Below, one piece after another: positions 14,834 to 22,014 of a stretch of DNA of 41,258 nucleotides. This stretch comes from Pseudomonas graminis. Its GTDB lineage: Bacteria; Pseudomonadota; Gammaproteobacteria; Pseudomonadales; Pseudomonadaceae. The notes beneath the pieces are model-generated. The model made no database searches. It had not been told where the DNA came from and worked only from the letters and a program-made list of their open reading frames with translations. Every line of letters starts with the position of its first letter. Position 1 is the stretch's first letter. The position numbers were made by a program, and so were the translations under genes. Location: positions 1-41,258 of the forward strand of contig NZ_FOHW01000045.1 of assembly GCF_900111735.1 (NCBI RefSeq), written 5' to 3'.

Positions 14834-15562
14834 TTGACCATTAATGTCCAGGGCACGGAGCTTTTCGCCATCGACCCGGCTGATAACACCATCCTCGATG
14901 TGGGCTGCTTCACCACGCTTGATGGCATCGACACTTCGCTCGCGCAAGTTGACGTGACGTGTACCAAATCGAAAGCTCGTGAATACGAGGCCGGTCTTGC
15001 TGAGCCAGGTTCCGCGTCGTTCGGCTTGAACATCGACCCGAAAAACCCGGTTCACCTGCGCCTTCACCAGTTGAAGACCGCTGGCACGAAGCTCAAGTGG
15101 GTTGTTGGCTGGTCGGACGGCTACAACTTCGACACCGAAGAAGGCATCCAGCCTCTTATCGGCACGCCAGGTGGTCTGGCAGCGCTGGTGCTGAACTCGG
15201 CGGGCACCGGCTACACCACTGCTCCTACGGTGGCTATCACTGGCGGCGGTGGCACTGGCGCGACGGCGACGGCCCAGATCGCGAACGGCAAAGTTACTGG
15301 CTTCACCATCACCAACGAAGGCGCCGGCTACACCAGCGCACCTACCGTGGCGCTCACAGGTGGATCTGGTACCGGTGCGACGGCTCGGGCGTTGGTGGAA
15401 ACCGAGATCGATTTCGACCTGCCAAACACCCGCACCTGGCTCACCTTCGAAGGCTACATGAACAGTTTCCCGTTCACGTTCGGCCTGGGCGACGTCGTCA
15501 AATCTACCGTTGGCATCCAGGTCTCGGGCGAGCCCGTTCTGGTCGCCAAGACCGCGCCATAA
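14834..15562 (+). CDS. Major tail tube protein with inserted Gly-rich repeats
   Basis: 242 aa from TTG 14834, with GGGAG at 14822-14826 (7 nt). A GTG at 14804 is an alternative, but the N terminus TINVQGTELFAIDPAD from the TTG matches the family. Residues about 1-115 and 190-242 are the tail tube fold (C-terminal RTWLTFEGYMNSFPF). Residues about 116-189 hold two copies of a roughly 28-residue motif, GxGYTxAPTVAxTGGxGTGA, joined by ANGKVTGFTI. This looks like a surface domain inserted into a tube loop. The tube forms around the tape measure protein and carries DNA. Confidence 0.85.
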   Translation: MTINVQGTELFAIDPADNTILDVGCFTTLDGIDTSLAQVDVTCTKSKAREYEAGLAEPGSASFGLNIDPKNPVHLRLHQLKTAGTKLKWVVGWSDGYNFDTEEGIQPLIGTPGGLAALVLNSAGTGYTTAPTVAITGGGGTGATATAQIANGKVTGFTITNEGAGYTSAPTVALTGGSGTGATARALVETEIDFDLPNTRTWLTFEGYMNSFPFTFGLGDVVKSTVGIQVSGEPVLVAKTAP

Positions 15563-15571
15563 GGAACGTTC

Positions 15572-16006
15572 ATGGATCTGAATATCGCTTCGCTCAAGGC
15601 GGCCGGCGCTTTCATCGCGGCACCGCAGAAGAAGGAAGTCAGCTGGCACTCCAACGGAAAACCGCAGAAGGCCACCGTGTACGTGCTTCAGGAGTCGTTC
15701 ATTTCGCTGACCCAGCGCTGGGATGCGCAGGATCGCGGCGGCGACCTGGCCGCTCAGCGCATTGCTTCCTGCATCACCGACAAAGACGGCGTGCCGGTGT
15801 TCACCGTCGAGGACGTGGTCGGCGGACCAGAAACAGGTCACGGCCCTCTTTGCGCGGAGCTGGCGATTGTGTTGCTCGCCGCGATCGGTGATGTCAACAA
15901 GGTGCCGGAGGGCACGCTCGAAAAAAAATCCAACCCGAGGAAGAGCTCTGGCACGAGCTTGCCATCGTCCTCGGCACCACGATCGCGGAAGCGAAGCAAA
16001 GAATGA
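15572..16006 (+). CDS. Tail assembly chaperone, unshifted (gpG-like) product
   Basis: 144 aa when read without frameshift. Residues 1-119 form the conserved domain; residues 120-144 (SNPRKSSGTSLPSSSAPRSRK) are low-complexity, as expected when they only follow a missed frameshift. In lambda the gpG/gpGT pair binds the tape measure and recruits tube subunits. A run of eight A at 15921-15928 gives the slippery heptamer A-AAA-AAA. Located between tail tube and tape measure genes, the fixed place for this gene pair. Confidence 0.85.
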   Translation: MDLNIASLKAAGAFIAAPQKKEVSWHSNGKPQKATVYVLQESFISLTQRWDAQDRGGDLAAQRIASCITDKDGVPVFTVEDVVGGPETGHGPLCAELAIVLLAAIGDVNKVPEGTLEKKSNPRKSSGTSLPSSSAPRSRKRSKE

Positions 16007-16233
16007 CCTACGTTGAGGCGATGGACTGGATGCGGTACCGGCTTCAAACCGGTTCACTGAATCTGGGCCTTCGCCTCGATGAAGGTTTTGCGTTGCTGGC
16101 CACTGTGTTCAACAACGTCATGGGCGGTAAAGCCAAGTTTTCGGATTTCATGCCGGATCGCGGTTTTAAAGACGCCCCGAAAGCTGCCACGCCGCAGGAT
16201 CTGTTGGCGCTCTTGCAACGCGTGAAGGGGTGA
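15572..16233 (+). CDS. Tail assembly chaperone, -1 frameshift (gpGT-like) fusion
   Basis: A -1 slip at A-AAA-AAA (15922-15928) joins codons up to 15928 with the frame ending at TGA 16231-16233, giving about 220 aa. The new frame reads IQPEEELWHELAIVLGTT immediately after the slip and then continues into MTYVEAMDWMRYRL, a coherent helical T domain without stops. The alternative, independent translation from ATG 16003, has no good ribosome binding site. A minority of ribosomes making the GT form is the rule in long-tailed phages. The frequency here cannot be predicted. Confidence 0.8.
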
Positions 16234-16236
16234 TTT

Positions 16237-19104
16237 ATGGCTGTTGATTCGCTCGGCCAGTTGACGGTCGACCTGGTGGCGAACACCGGCGGCTTTGAAA
16301 AGGGGATGGACCGTGCGCAGCGCGCGCTGAAGTCGGCGACCAAGGAAGCCGCTTATCAGGCCGGCCAGCTCGACAAACTTGTAGGCCAGATCGAGCCCGT
16401 TGTCGCCGCATATGGCCGCTTGGACAAGATGGAAGACCAGTTGCGCAAGCACCGAGCAGCTGGGCGTCTTGATGAGCCGGACTTCAAAGACTACCTCTCC
16501 AAGCTCAATGAGCAACGATCGGCGCTGAGTAAAAGCAACAACGAAATGGCCATCGGTGGGCAGTCGGCGAAGGCATATGCGGCAGCGCTTCGCACTGTTC
16601 CCGCACAGGTCACTGACATCGTCACCTCCCTTGAGGCTGGACAGAACCCCCTCAGCATATTGCTGCAGCAGGGTGGACAGTTGAAGGACTCTTTCGGAGG
16701 CGTCGGCCCGGCTGCTAAAGCACTTGGCGGTTACGTCCTCGGCCTGGTCAACCCATTCACTCTTGCCGCGGCCGCTGCGGCAGTGCTGGGGGTTGCGTAC
16801 TACCAAGGATCAAAGGAGGCAGAGGCCTACAGGGTCGCGTTGGCCAGCACTGGCAATGCCGCTGGAACAAGTGCGAATCAGTTGGCAGGAATGGCTGAGC
16901 GCGTTGGATCGACGGTTTCCACCACTGGCAAGGCGGCGGAGGTGCTGGCGCAACTCGCCGGCGCTGGCGATATCACAAGCGCAAGCTTCGAGAAGATCGC
17001 ATCGGCGGCGATCAACTGGGAGAAAGCTACCGGCGCTGCGACCGAGCAAACAATCGCCGAGTTTGAAAAAATCGCGAAGGACCCCGTGAAAACCCTCGGG
17101 GAGCTCGACGATAAGTACCACTTCCTCACCGCCTCGGTTTACGAGCAAGTTCGAGCGTTGCAGGAAAATGGCGACAAACAGGGCGCCGCGGCTGTCGCTG
17201 AAGATGCCTATGCCCGTGCTTTGGAACAGCGATCCGCCAAAATCAAGGAGAACCTCGGCACGCTGGAAGCCGCCTGGGCCTCTCTCGCAGGTACCGCGAA
17301 AAAGGCGTGGGACGAGATTGTCGGCGTGGGCCGTGAAAGCTCTCTCGACGCTCAGATCAAAAACACGCAGAAGCTGCTCGACGATCGCAAAAACGGTGTC
17401 CTGGCGAAGATGTTCCCCGACTCGCTTGGCGAAGGCAGCGACTCCACGCGGTTTCTGAAATCACGCCTCGATCTGTTGATCAAGCAAAGAGATGCGCTGA
17501 CCTCGTCCACGAAGGCTGAAGGGGATAATGCTGCCGCCCAGACCGAGGGCCGCAAGGCATTCGAGGAATACCAGAAGGCGCGGGAAGCGAACTTCACCAA
17601 AACTCAGAAGATGAACAAGGCGCTCGAGGATGAGCAGCGCCGCATCACTAAAGCTCGCGCTGCGGGATACAAGATTTCGGCAGAGGACGAAACGGCGGCC
17701 TACAAGGCGATCCGCGATAACCCCTCGTACAAAGATGCCGATCCAAAAAAGCCGAAGGCATATCAGGAAGACGCCGGCACCAAGGCGCTGGACTCGGCGC
17801 GGCAACAATACGCGGTGTTGCAGCAGCAAAACTCGCTGATCGGTGACCAGTCTGCCGCAAGCCAGCAACTTGGCGCGAACGCGAAAAAGCTCGTCGAGTG
17901 GGAGCAGCAGCTCGCCGATATCAAAGGCAAGAAGACGCTTACCGCGGACCAGCAGTCGCTGCTGGCGAGCAAGGATCTGATCACCGCGCAGCTCAAGCGA
18001 AACGCCGCGCTTGAAACCCAAAACACGCTGTCGGAAAAGGCTCTAGAGACACGGCGCAAGCTCGCTGCTTTCGACGAGAACCTTCAGAGCCAGCTCGCAA
18101 GTGCGAAACAGGGTCTGGACAACAATCTCGCTGGCGCCGGGCTGGGCGATGTGCAGAAGCAAAGACTGCAGGAACAGCAAAACATCCAGCAGTCGTATCA
18201 GGCACAGCTGGACAAGCTGACCTCCGATTACAACAAAAGCAAAAAGGACCAGTTCAGCACCGAGCTCTATGACAAGGAAACAGCATCGCTAAAAAGCGCG
18301 CTGGATCAGCGCCTGGCGATGCAGCGGCAATATTACGTCGATGTGGACAAGGCACAGAGCGACTGGACCGTAGGCGCCTCGTCGGCATATCAGGACTATC
18401 TGCAAAGCGCCAAGGACGTCGCTGGACAGACCAAAAGCCTGTTCACCGGCGTGTTCAGCGGGCTTGAAGACACCGTCGTTAATTTCGCCATGACCGGCAA
18501 GGCCTCCATTGCCGATTTCACCAAATCGGTGCTGGCTGACCTTGCTCGAATCGCCGCACGCCAGGCCATCACATCGGGAGGCAGCGCGCTGCTGGGCCTG
18601 GCCACGACCGCTGCTGGCGCCTACTTCGGCGGGTCGACTGGAGGCACCGGGGCCGCTGCTTCTGATTATTCGGGTGCTGCTTACCAAAGCTGGCTTTCCG
18701 CCAATCACTGGGATGGCGGCTACACCGGCGACGGCGGGAAATACGAGCCGATGGGCGTCGTTCACGGCGGCGAGGTCGTAATCCGCAAAGAAGTGGTTCA
18801 GCAGCCGGGGATGCGCCAGTACCTGGAGCGTCTAAACAAGTCCGGGAAGCCCGGCTATGCCGATGGTGGTTACGTAGGGCTGGCTTCTGGACCGTCTGCC
18901 GGCACTGGTCCGGCAAATATGGGCTCTCCAGTGGTTATTCAGCAGAACTTCACAGTGCCAGACGCAAGCAATGACGCATCCGGACAGGACATGCAGGCTG
19001 TCACCAAGGCGTACGCAGAGACAGCGAAGCGCGGAGCCCAGCAGGCAATTGCCGAGGAGCTCAGAACGGGCGGCACCATCTGGAGAGCAATAAATGGCCG
19101 TTGA
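16237..19104 (+). CDS. Tail tape measure protein
   Basis: 955 aa, the longest tail-core gene before the tip. The N terminus LGQLTVDLVANTGGFEKGMDRA is typical of lambda-type tape measures. Residues about 159-189 are hydrophobic, most of the rest is coiled coil (A/Q/K/E-rich), and the C-terminal part contains a conserved MGVVHGGEVVIRKEVVQ segment near residues 838-854. It sets tail length and passes DNA into the cell. By the usual 1.5 angstrom per residue rule the tail would be about 140 nm (inference). Its end overlaps gene M. Confidence 0.95.
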   Translation: MAVDSLGQLTVDLVANTGGFEKGMDRAQRALKSATKEAAYQAGQLDKLVGQIEPVVAAYGRLDKMEDQLRKHRAAGRLDEPDFKDYLSKLNEQRSALSKSNNEMAIGGQSAKAYAAALRTVPAQVTDIVTSLEAGQNPLSILLQQGGQLKDSFGGVGPAAKALGGYVLGLVNPFTLAAAAAAVLGVAYYQGSKEAEAYRVALASTGNAAGTSANQLAGMAERVGSTVSTTGKAAEVLAQLAGAGDITSASFEKIASAAINWEKATGAATEQTIAEFEKIAKDPVKTLGELDDKYHFLTASVYEQVRALQENGDKQGAAAVAEDAYARALEQRSAKIKENLGTLEAAWASLAGTAKKAWDEIVGVGRESSLDAQIKNTQKLLDDRKNGVLAKMFPDSLGEGSDSTRFLKSRLDLLIKQRDALTSSTKAEGDNAAAQTEGRKAFEEYQKAREANFTKTQKMNKALEDEQRRITKARAAGYKISAEDETAAYKAIRDNPSYKDADPKKPKAYQEDAGTKALDSARQQYAVLQQQNSLIGDQSAASQQLGANAKKLVEWEQQLADIKGKKTLTADQQSLLASKDLITAQLKRNAALETQNTLSEKALETRRKLAAFDENLQSQLASAKQGLDNNLAGAGLGDVQKQRLQEQQNIQQSYQAQLDKLTSDYNKSKKDQFSTELYDKETASLKSALDQRLAMQRQYYVDVDKAQSDWTVGASSAYQDYLQSAKDVAGQTKSLFTGVFSGLEDTVVNFAMTGKASIADFTKSVLADLARIAARQAITSGGSALLGLATTAAGAYFGGSTGGTGAAASDYSGAAYQSWLSANHWDGGYTGDGGKYEPMGVVHGGEVVIRKEVVQQPGMRQYLERLNKSGKPGYADGGYVGLASGPSAGTGPANMGSPVVIQQNFTVPDASNDASGQDMQAVTKAYAETAKRGAQQAIAEELRTGGTIWRAINGR

Positions 19105-19432
19105 AACCTTCGATTGGTGCTCGAGGCTGGGCGCTTCGAGCACCCCGGAATACCGAAATCGATCCAGCAAGTTCGGCAATGGCTATGAGCAGGTAGTGGG
19201 GGACGGCCCAAACAACAAGGTCGACGCATGGGCTCTTACCTTTGTCGTGCGCGAGCCTGATGCGCTCGAGATAAAAGCTTTTCTGGATAGGCACGGCGGC
19301 TTCAAGTCATTTTTCTGGACCCCGCCGCTTGGGGAGAAAAGTTTCTTCCGCGCATCGGCCCCTGCGGTTTCTCCCAACGGCGCCGGTTTCTTCACCTTGT
19401 CGACCACGTTCACGCAGTCATTCCTTCCTTAG
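19094..19432 (+). CDS. Minor tail protein M
   Basis: 112 aa, matching lambda gpM (about 109 aa). The conserved features are an N-terminal FDWCSRLGASSTPEYRNRS, then KFGNGYEQVVGDGPN and FFWTPPLGEKSFFRA. It is part of the tail tip complex assembled with L, K, I and J. The start ATG 19094 lies in the last codons of the tape measure gene. Confidence 0.9.
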   Translation: MAVETFDWCSRLGASSTPEYRNRSSKFGNGYEQVVGDGPNNKVDAWALTFVVREPDALEIKAFLDRHGGFKSFFWTPPLGEKSFFRASAPAVSPNGAGFFTLSTTFTQSFLP

Positions 19433-19439
19433 GACACAC

Positions 19440-20189
19440 ATGCCACTCATCAAAGATATCCAGGTTCTCGAGCCTGGCAGTGAAGTGCTGCTTTTCGAAC
19501 TGGACGGCAGCGATTACGGCGCGGATGTGTTGCGGTTTCACGGTCACTCCATCCCGTACACGGCCGCCGAGTTGATCGCTGCTGGCGCCGATGCCGATCA
19601 ACTGCCGGCAAAGGCGATCTGGTGGCAAGGGGAGGAGTACGGCGCGTGGCCTATGCAGATCGACGGCATCCAGGCGAACGGGGACGGCACTGCGGTTCGC
19701 CCGACGCTTTCCGTGGGCAACGTCAATGGCCGGATCACTGCGCTGTGCCTCGCCTTTGACGACCTGCTTCAGTTCAAGCTGACGATGCGGCACACGCTGG
19801 CGCGCTACATCGACTCGGAGAATTTTCCCGGGGGCAACCCGGAGACGGATCCCACTCAGGAATCGATTGAGGTCTGGTATGTCGACCAGAAAACGAACGA
19901 AGACGGCGAAACGGTTTCGTGGGAGTTGGCCAGCCCGGGAGATGTGGGCGGGGAGTCGATTGGCCGCCAGATGACGACGTTGTGCCACTGGTGCCTAACC
20001 GGTGGATATCGCGGGCCGAATTGCGGCTACACCGGCCCGTATTTTGACAAGGATGGCAATGCAACGGCTGACCCTGAGCTCGACGAATGCAACGGCCTCT
20101 ACACCACAGGCTGTGAAGTCCGATGGGGCAAGGGAAACGAGTCGCCCTTCGGCGGCTTCCCTGCGGTTTCGCTGATCGCCAGGAGCTGA
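19440..20189 (+). CDS. Minor tail protein L with Fe-S-type cysteines
   Basis: 249 aa, close to lambda gpL (232 aa). The C-terminal domain has C182, C185, C195, C217 and C225 (CHWC, NCGY, ECNG, TGCE). Lambda gpL carries an iron-sulphur cluster in this domain, so a cluster here is likely. The product helps form the tail tip around gpJ. ATG 19440 follows AGGA at 19431-19434; longer upstream reading would overlap gene M. Confidence 0.9.
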   Translation: MPLIKDIQVLEPGSEVLLFELDGSDYGADVLRFHGHSIPYTAAELIAAGADADQLPAKAIWWQGEEYGAWPMQIDGIQANGDGTAVRPTLSVGNVNGRITALCLAFDDLLQFKLTMRHTLARYIDSENFPGGNPETDPTQESIEVWYVDQKTNEDGETVSWELASPGDVGGESIGRQMTTLCHWCLTGGYRGPNCGYTGPYFDKDGNATADPELDECNGLYTTGCEVRWGKGNESPFGGFPAVSLIARS

Positions 20190-20191
20190 TC

Positions 20192-20947
20192 ATGCTTAAA
20201 CACATTCTGAAGGCGGTTCAGGCGCACGCCGCCGCCGAGTACCCACGGGAGTGTTGCGGGCTGCTGATCAGCATCGGGCGCAAGCAGCAGTACATCCCGT
20301 GCACGAACAACGCATACGATCCCTGCGAAGAGTTCCGGATCGCGCCGGAGGATTTCGCCGCCGCCGAAGACATGGGCCAGGTGATTGGCATAGTCCACTC
20401 GCATCCGGACGCCACGAGCAGGCCGTCTCCGCGTGATCTGGCAATGTGCGAAGCGACGGAATTGCCCTGGCATATTCTCAGCTGGCCTGAAGGCGATTTG
20501 CGAACTGTCGTTCCCACGGGGAATACACCGCTGCTGGCCCGGCCGTTTGTGCACGGAGCCTGGGATTGTTGGCAGGTCTGCGCTGACTGGTACAAGCGCG
20601 AGTGGGGGCTGGAGTTCGACACCTTCAAGCGTGAGGACGGTTGGTGGGAGCATGCCGATGGCCCTAGCCTTTATGAGCAAGCATACGAAGCTGCCGGATT
20701 TGAGCGGGTCGGCACTCCACAGCGCGGCGATATGATCGTTATGGATGTTGGTCGGACTAAGCATCCGAACCACGCCGGGATCTACCTCGGCTCAGACCCG
20801 AACTTGCCTGGCGAGCCTACCGCCGTGTACGGCGCCGGTCCGTTCCTGCTCCATCACATCTACGGTCGGCCATCCGAGATCGTCATTTTCGGCGGCCCCT
20901 GGCACGAGCGAACTCGGCTGATACTTCGCCATCGGGACGCCCGGTGA
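20192..20947 (+). CDS. Minor tail protein K: JAB/MPN plus NlpC/P60 domains
   Basis: 251 aa with two enzyme-like domains. The N-terminal JAMM/MPN domain has E20 and the H69-x-H71-x10-D82 motif (HSHPDATSRPSPRD). The C-terminal NlpC/P60 domain has C126 (GAWDCWQ) and H194 (NHAGIYLG). In lambda gpK this two-domain protein acts in tail tip assembly and is thought to cleave peptidoglycan cross-links during DNA entry. ATG 20192 follows AGGAG at 20181-20185, and the gene begins 2 nt after L. Confidence 0.92.
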   Translation: MLKHILKAVQAHAAAEYPRECCGLLISIGRKQQYIPCTNNAYDPCEEFRIAPEDFAAAEDMGQVIGIVHSHPDATSRPSPRDLAMCEATELPWHILSWPEGDLRTVVPTGNTPLLARPFVHGAWDCWQVCADWYKREWGLEFDTFKREDGWWEHADGPSLYEQAYEAAGFERVGTPQRGDMIVMDVGRTKHPNHAGIYLGSDPNLPGEPTAVYGAGPFLLHHIYGRPSEIVIFGGPWHERTRLILRHRDAR

Positions 20948-20978
20948 TACCCTCGGGCTTTTAATGTGAGGGATCATC

Positions 20979-21323
20979 ATGCGAATTTTGATAGGGGCGC
21001 TGGCAGTCGCCCTTTTGGCTGGTTGCGTCGGCCCGGGTGACTTGGCGCGGAACGATCCTAGCTTTTCCGCCACTACCGCCAAAGACCCCAAGCGCTACGC
21101 CCTTTGCGTTTTCCCAAAATGGCAAGACGCCCGGACCGACGCCTCTATGTCTGAAACCGAAAACGGGTATCGGCTTCTCATAGCCAGCAATAACATGGCT
21201 GATGAGATGCTAGATATCGTAAAGACCACGAAAGGAAGTTCGGTCGTACTGCATCAACGCATGGCGTGGTCAATCATGCCAGGCAGGAGCGCTGTGGAGT
21301 CTGCGGTCCGGTCCTGCCTATAA
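20979..21323 (+). CDS. Lipoprotein of unknown function inserted in the tail operon
   Basis: 114 aa. The lipoprotein signal is MRILIGALAVALLAGC with LAGC and lipidated C16, and residue 17 is V, so outer-membrane sorting is likely. The mature part holds FSATTAKDPKRYALCVFPKW and two further cysteines (C43, C113). It is not a tail-tip component of lambda. It lies between K and I with its own GAGGG ribosome binding site (20968-20972) and its own terminator (21337-21356). CCCTC at 20950-20954 could pair with that ribosome binding site. A lysogenic conversion or superinfection-exclusion role is a reasonable guess. Confidence 0.8.
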   Translation: MRILIGALAVALLAGCVGPGDLARNDPSFSATTAKDPKRYALCVFPKWQDARTDASMSETENGYRLLIASNNMADEMLDIVKTTKGSSVVLHQRMAWSIMPGRSAVESAVRSCL

Positions 21324-21336
21324 CCAACATACGAAG

Positions 21337-21356
21337 CCGCCTCAGGGCGGTTTTTT
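21337..21356 (+). terminator. Intrinsic terminator after the lipoprotein gene
   Basis: Stem CCGCC/GGCGG with loop TCAG and T6 (21351-21356). The T run is followed directly by AATGCCCGGAG, which contains the ribosome binding site of gene I. Confidence 0.85.
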
Positions 21357-21372
21357 AATGCCCGGAGCAAAC

Positions 21373-21957
21373 ATGACTGCAACAGCGGCTCACTTCGATC
21401 CCGTCACGACAATCATTCTCACCGGCCCACTTCGGAAAAAGTTCGGGAAGGTTCATAGAAGGCAGCTGGATAGCGGGAGGTCGTGGGAGGCTCTTAAGGC
21501 GCTGAACTGCACCATACCTGGGTTCAAAGAGGAAGTCAGACGGCTCGCCCGGCTTGGAATGAGGTTCGCTGTCTTCCGTAACGGGCGCAACGTAGGCGTC
21601 GATGGGCTCGAGATGGGTGGTACTCGAGAGCTTAAAATCGCACCAGTGCTGCACGGCAGTAAACGTGCTGGAGTTCTACAAACGGTGCTTGGCGCGGTAA
21701 TACTGGTCGCCAGTATCTGGTTTCCGGCGTTGGCTCCGACGGGAATTGCTTTACTCGCCGGCGGTGTCATCCAAATGCTGAGCCCGCAGGCCTCGGGACT
21801 CAGCCAAAGCGCGGCGCCGGAAAATATGCCCTCGTACGCTTTCGGCTCTGCCAAAAATACGACCGCCAGCGGCAACCCGGTTCCGATCTGCATCGGACGG
21901 CGGCGCTGGGGAGGGGCGATCATCTCGGCCTCAATCTACGCCGAAGACAAAACCTGA
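21373..21957 (+). CDS. Tail assembly protein I
   Basis: 194 aa, comparable with lambda gpI (223 aa). An N-terminal beta-grasp-like region (TTIILTGPLRKKFGKVH) is followed by hydrophobic stretches near residues 104-136 (VLQTVLGAVILVASIWFPAL) and a C-terminal NPVPICIGRRRWGGAIISA motif typical of gpI. It is needed for tail tip assembly and is not thought to remain in the virion. I chose ATG 21373 (GGAG 5 nt upstream) over ATG 21358, which abuts the terminator T run. Confidence 0.85.
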   Translation: MTATAAHFDPVTTIILTGPLRKKFGKVHRRQLDSGRSWEALKALNCTIPGFKEEVRRLARLGMRFAVFRNGRNVGVDGLEMGGTRELKIAPVLHGSKRAGVLQTVLGAVILVASIWFPALAPTGIALLAGGVIQMLSPQASGLSQSAAPENMPSYAFGSAKNTTASGNPVPICIGRRRWGGAIISASIYAEDKT

Positions 21958-21976
21958 TCATGAACTGGAAGACCTG

Positions 21977-21998
21977 ACCGCCAATTGGCGGTTTTTTT
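21977..21998 (+). terminator. Intrinsic terminator before gene J
   Basis: Stem ACCGCC/GGCGGT with loop AATT and T7. It is followed at once by ATGCCTGGAGAAAAGC and the start of gene J. Confidence 0.85.
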
Positions 21999-22014
21999 AT
22001 GCCTGGAGAAAAGC

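Noticed and set aside
16003..16233. Independent gene for the 76-aa frame after the tail chaperone
   Set aside because: There is no good ribosome binding site, and the frame continues upstream without stops to the A8 slippery site, so it is better read as the frameshift extension.
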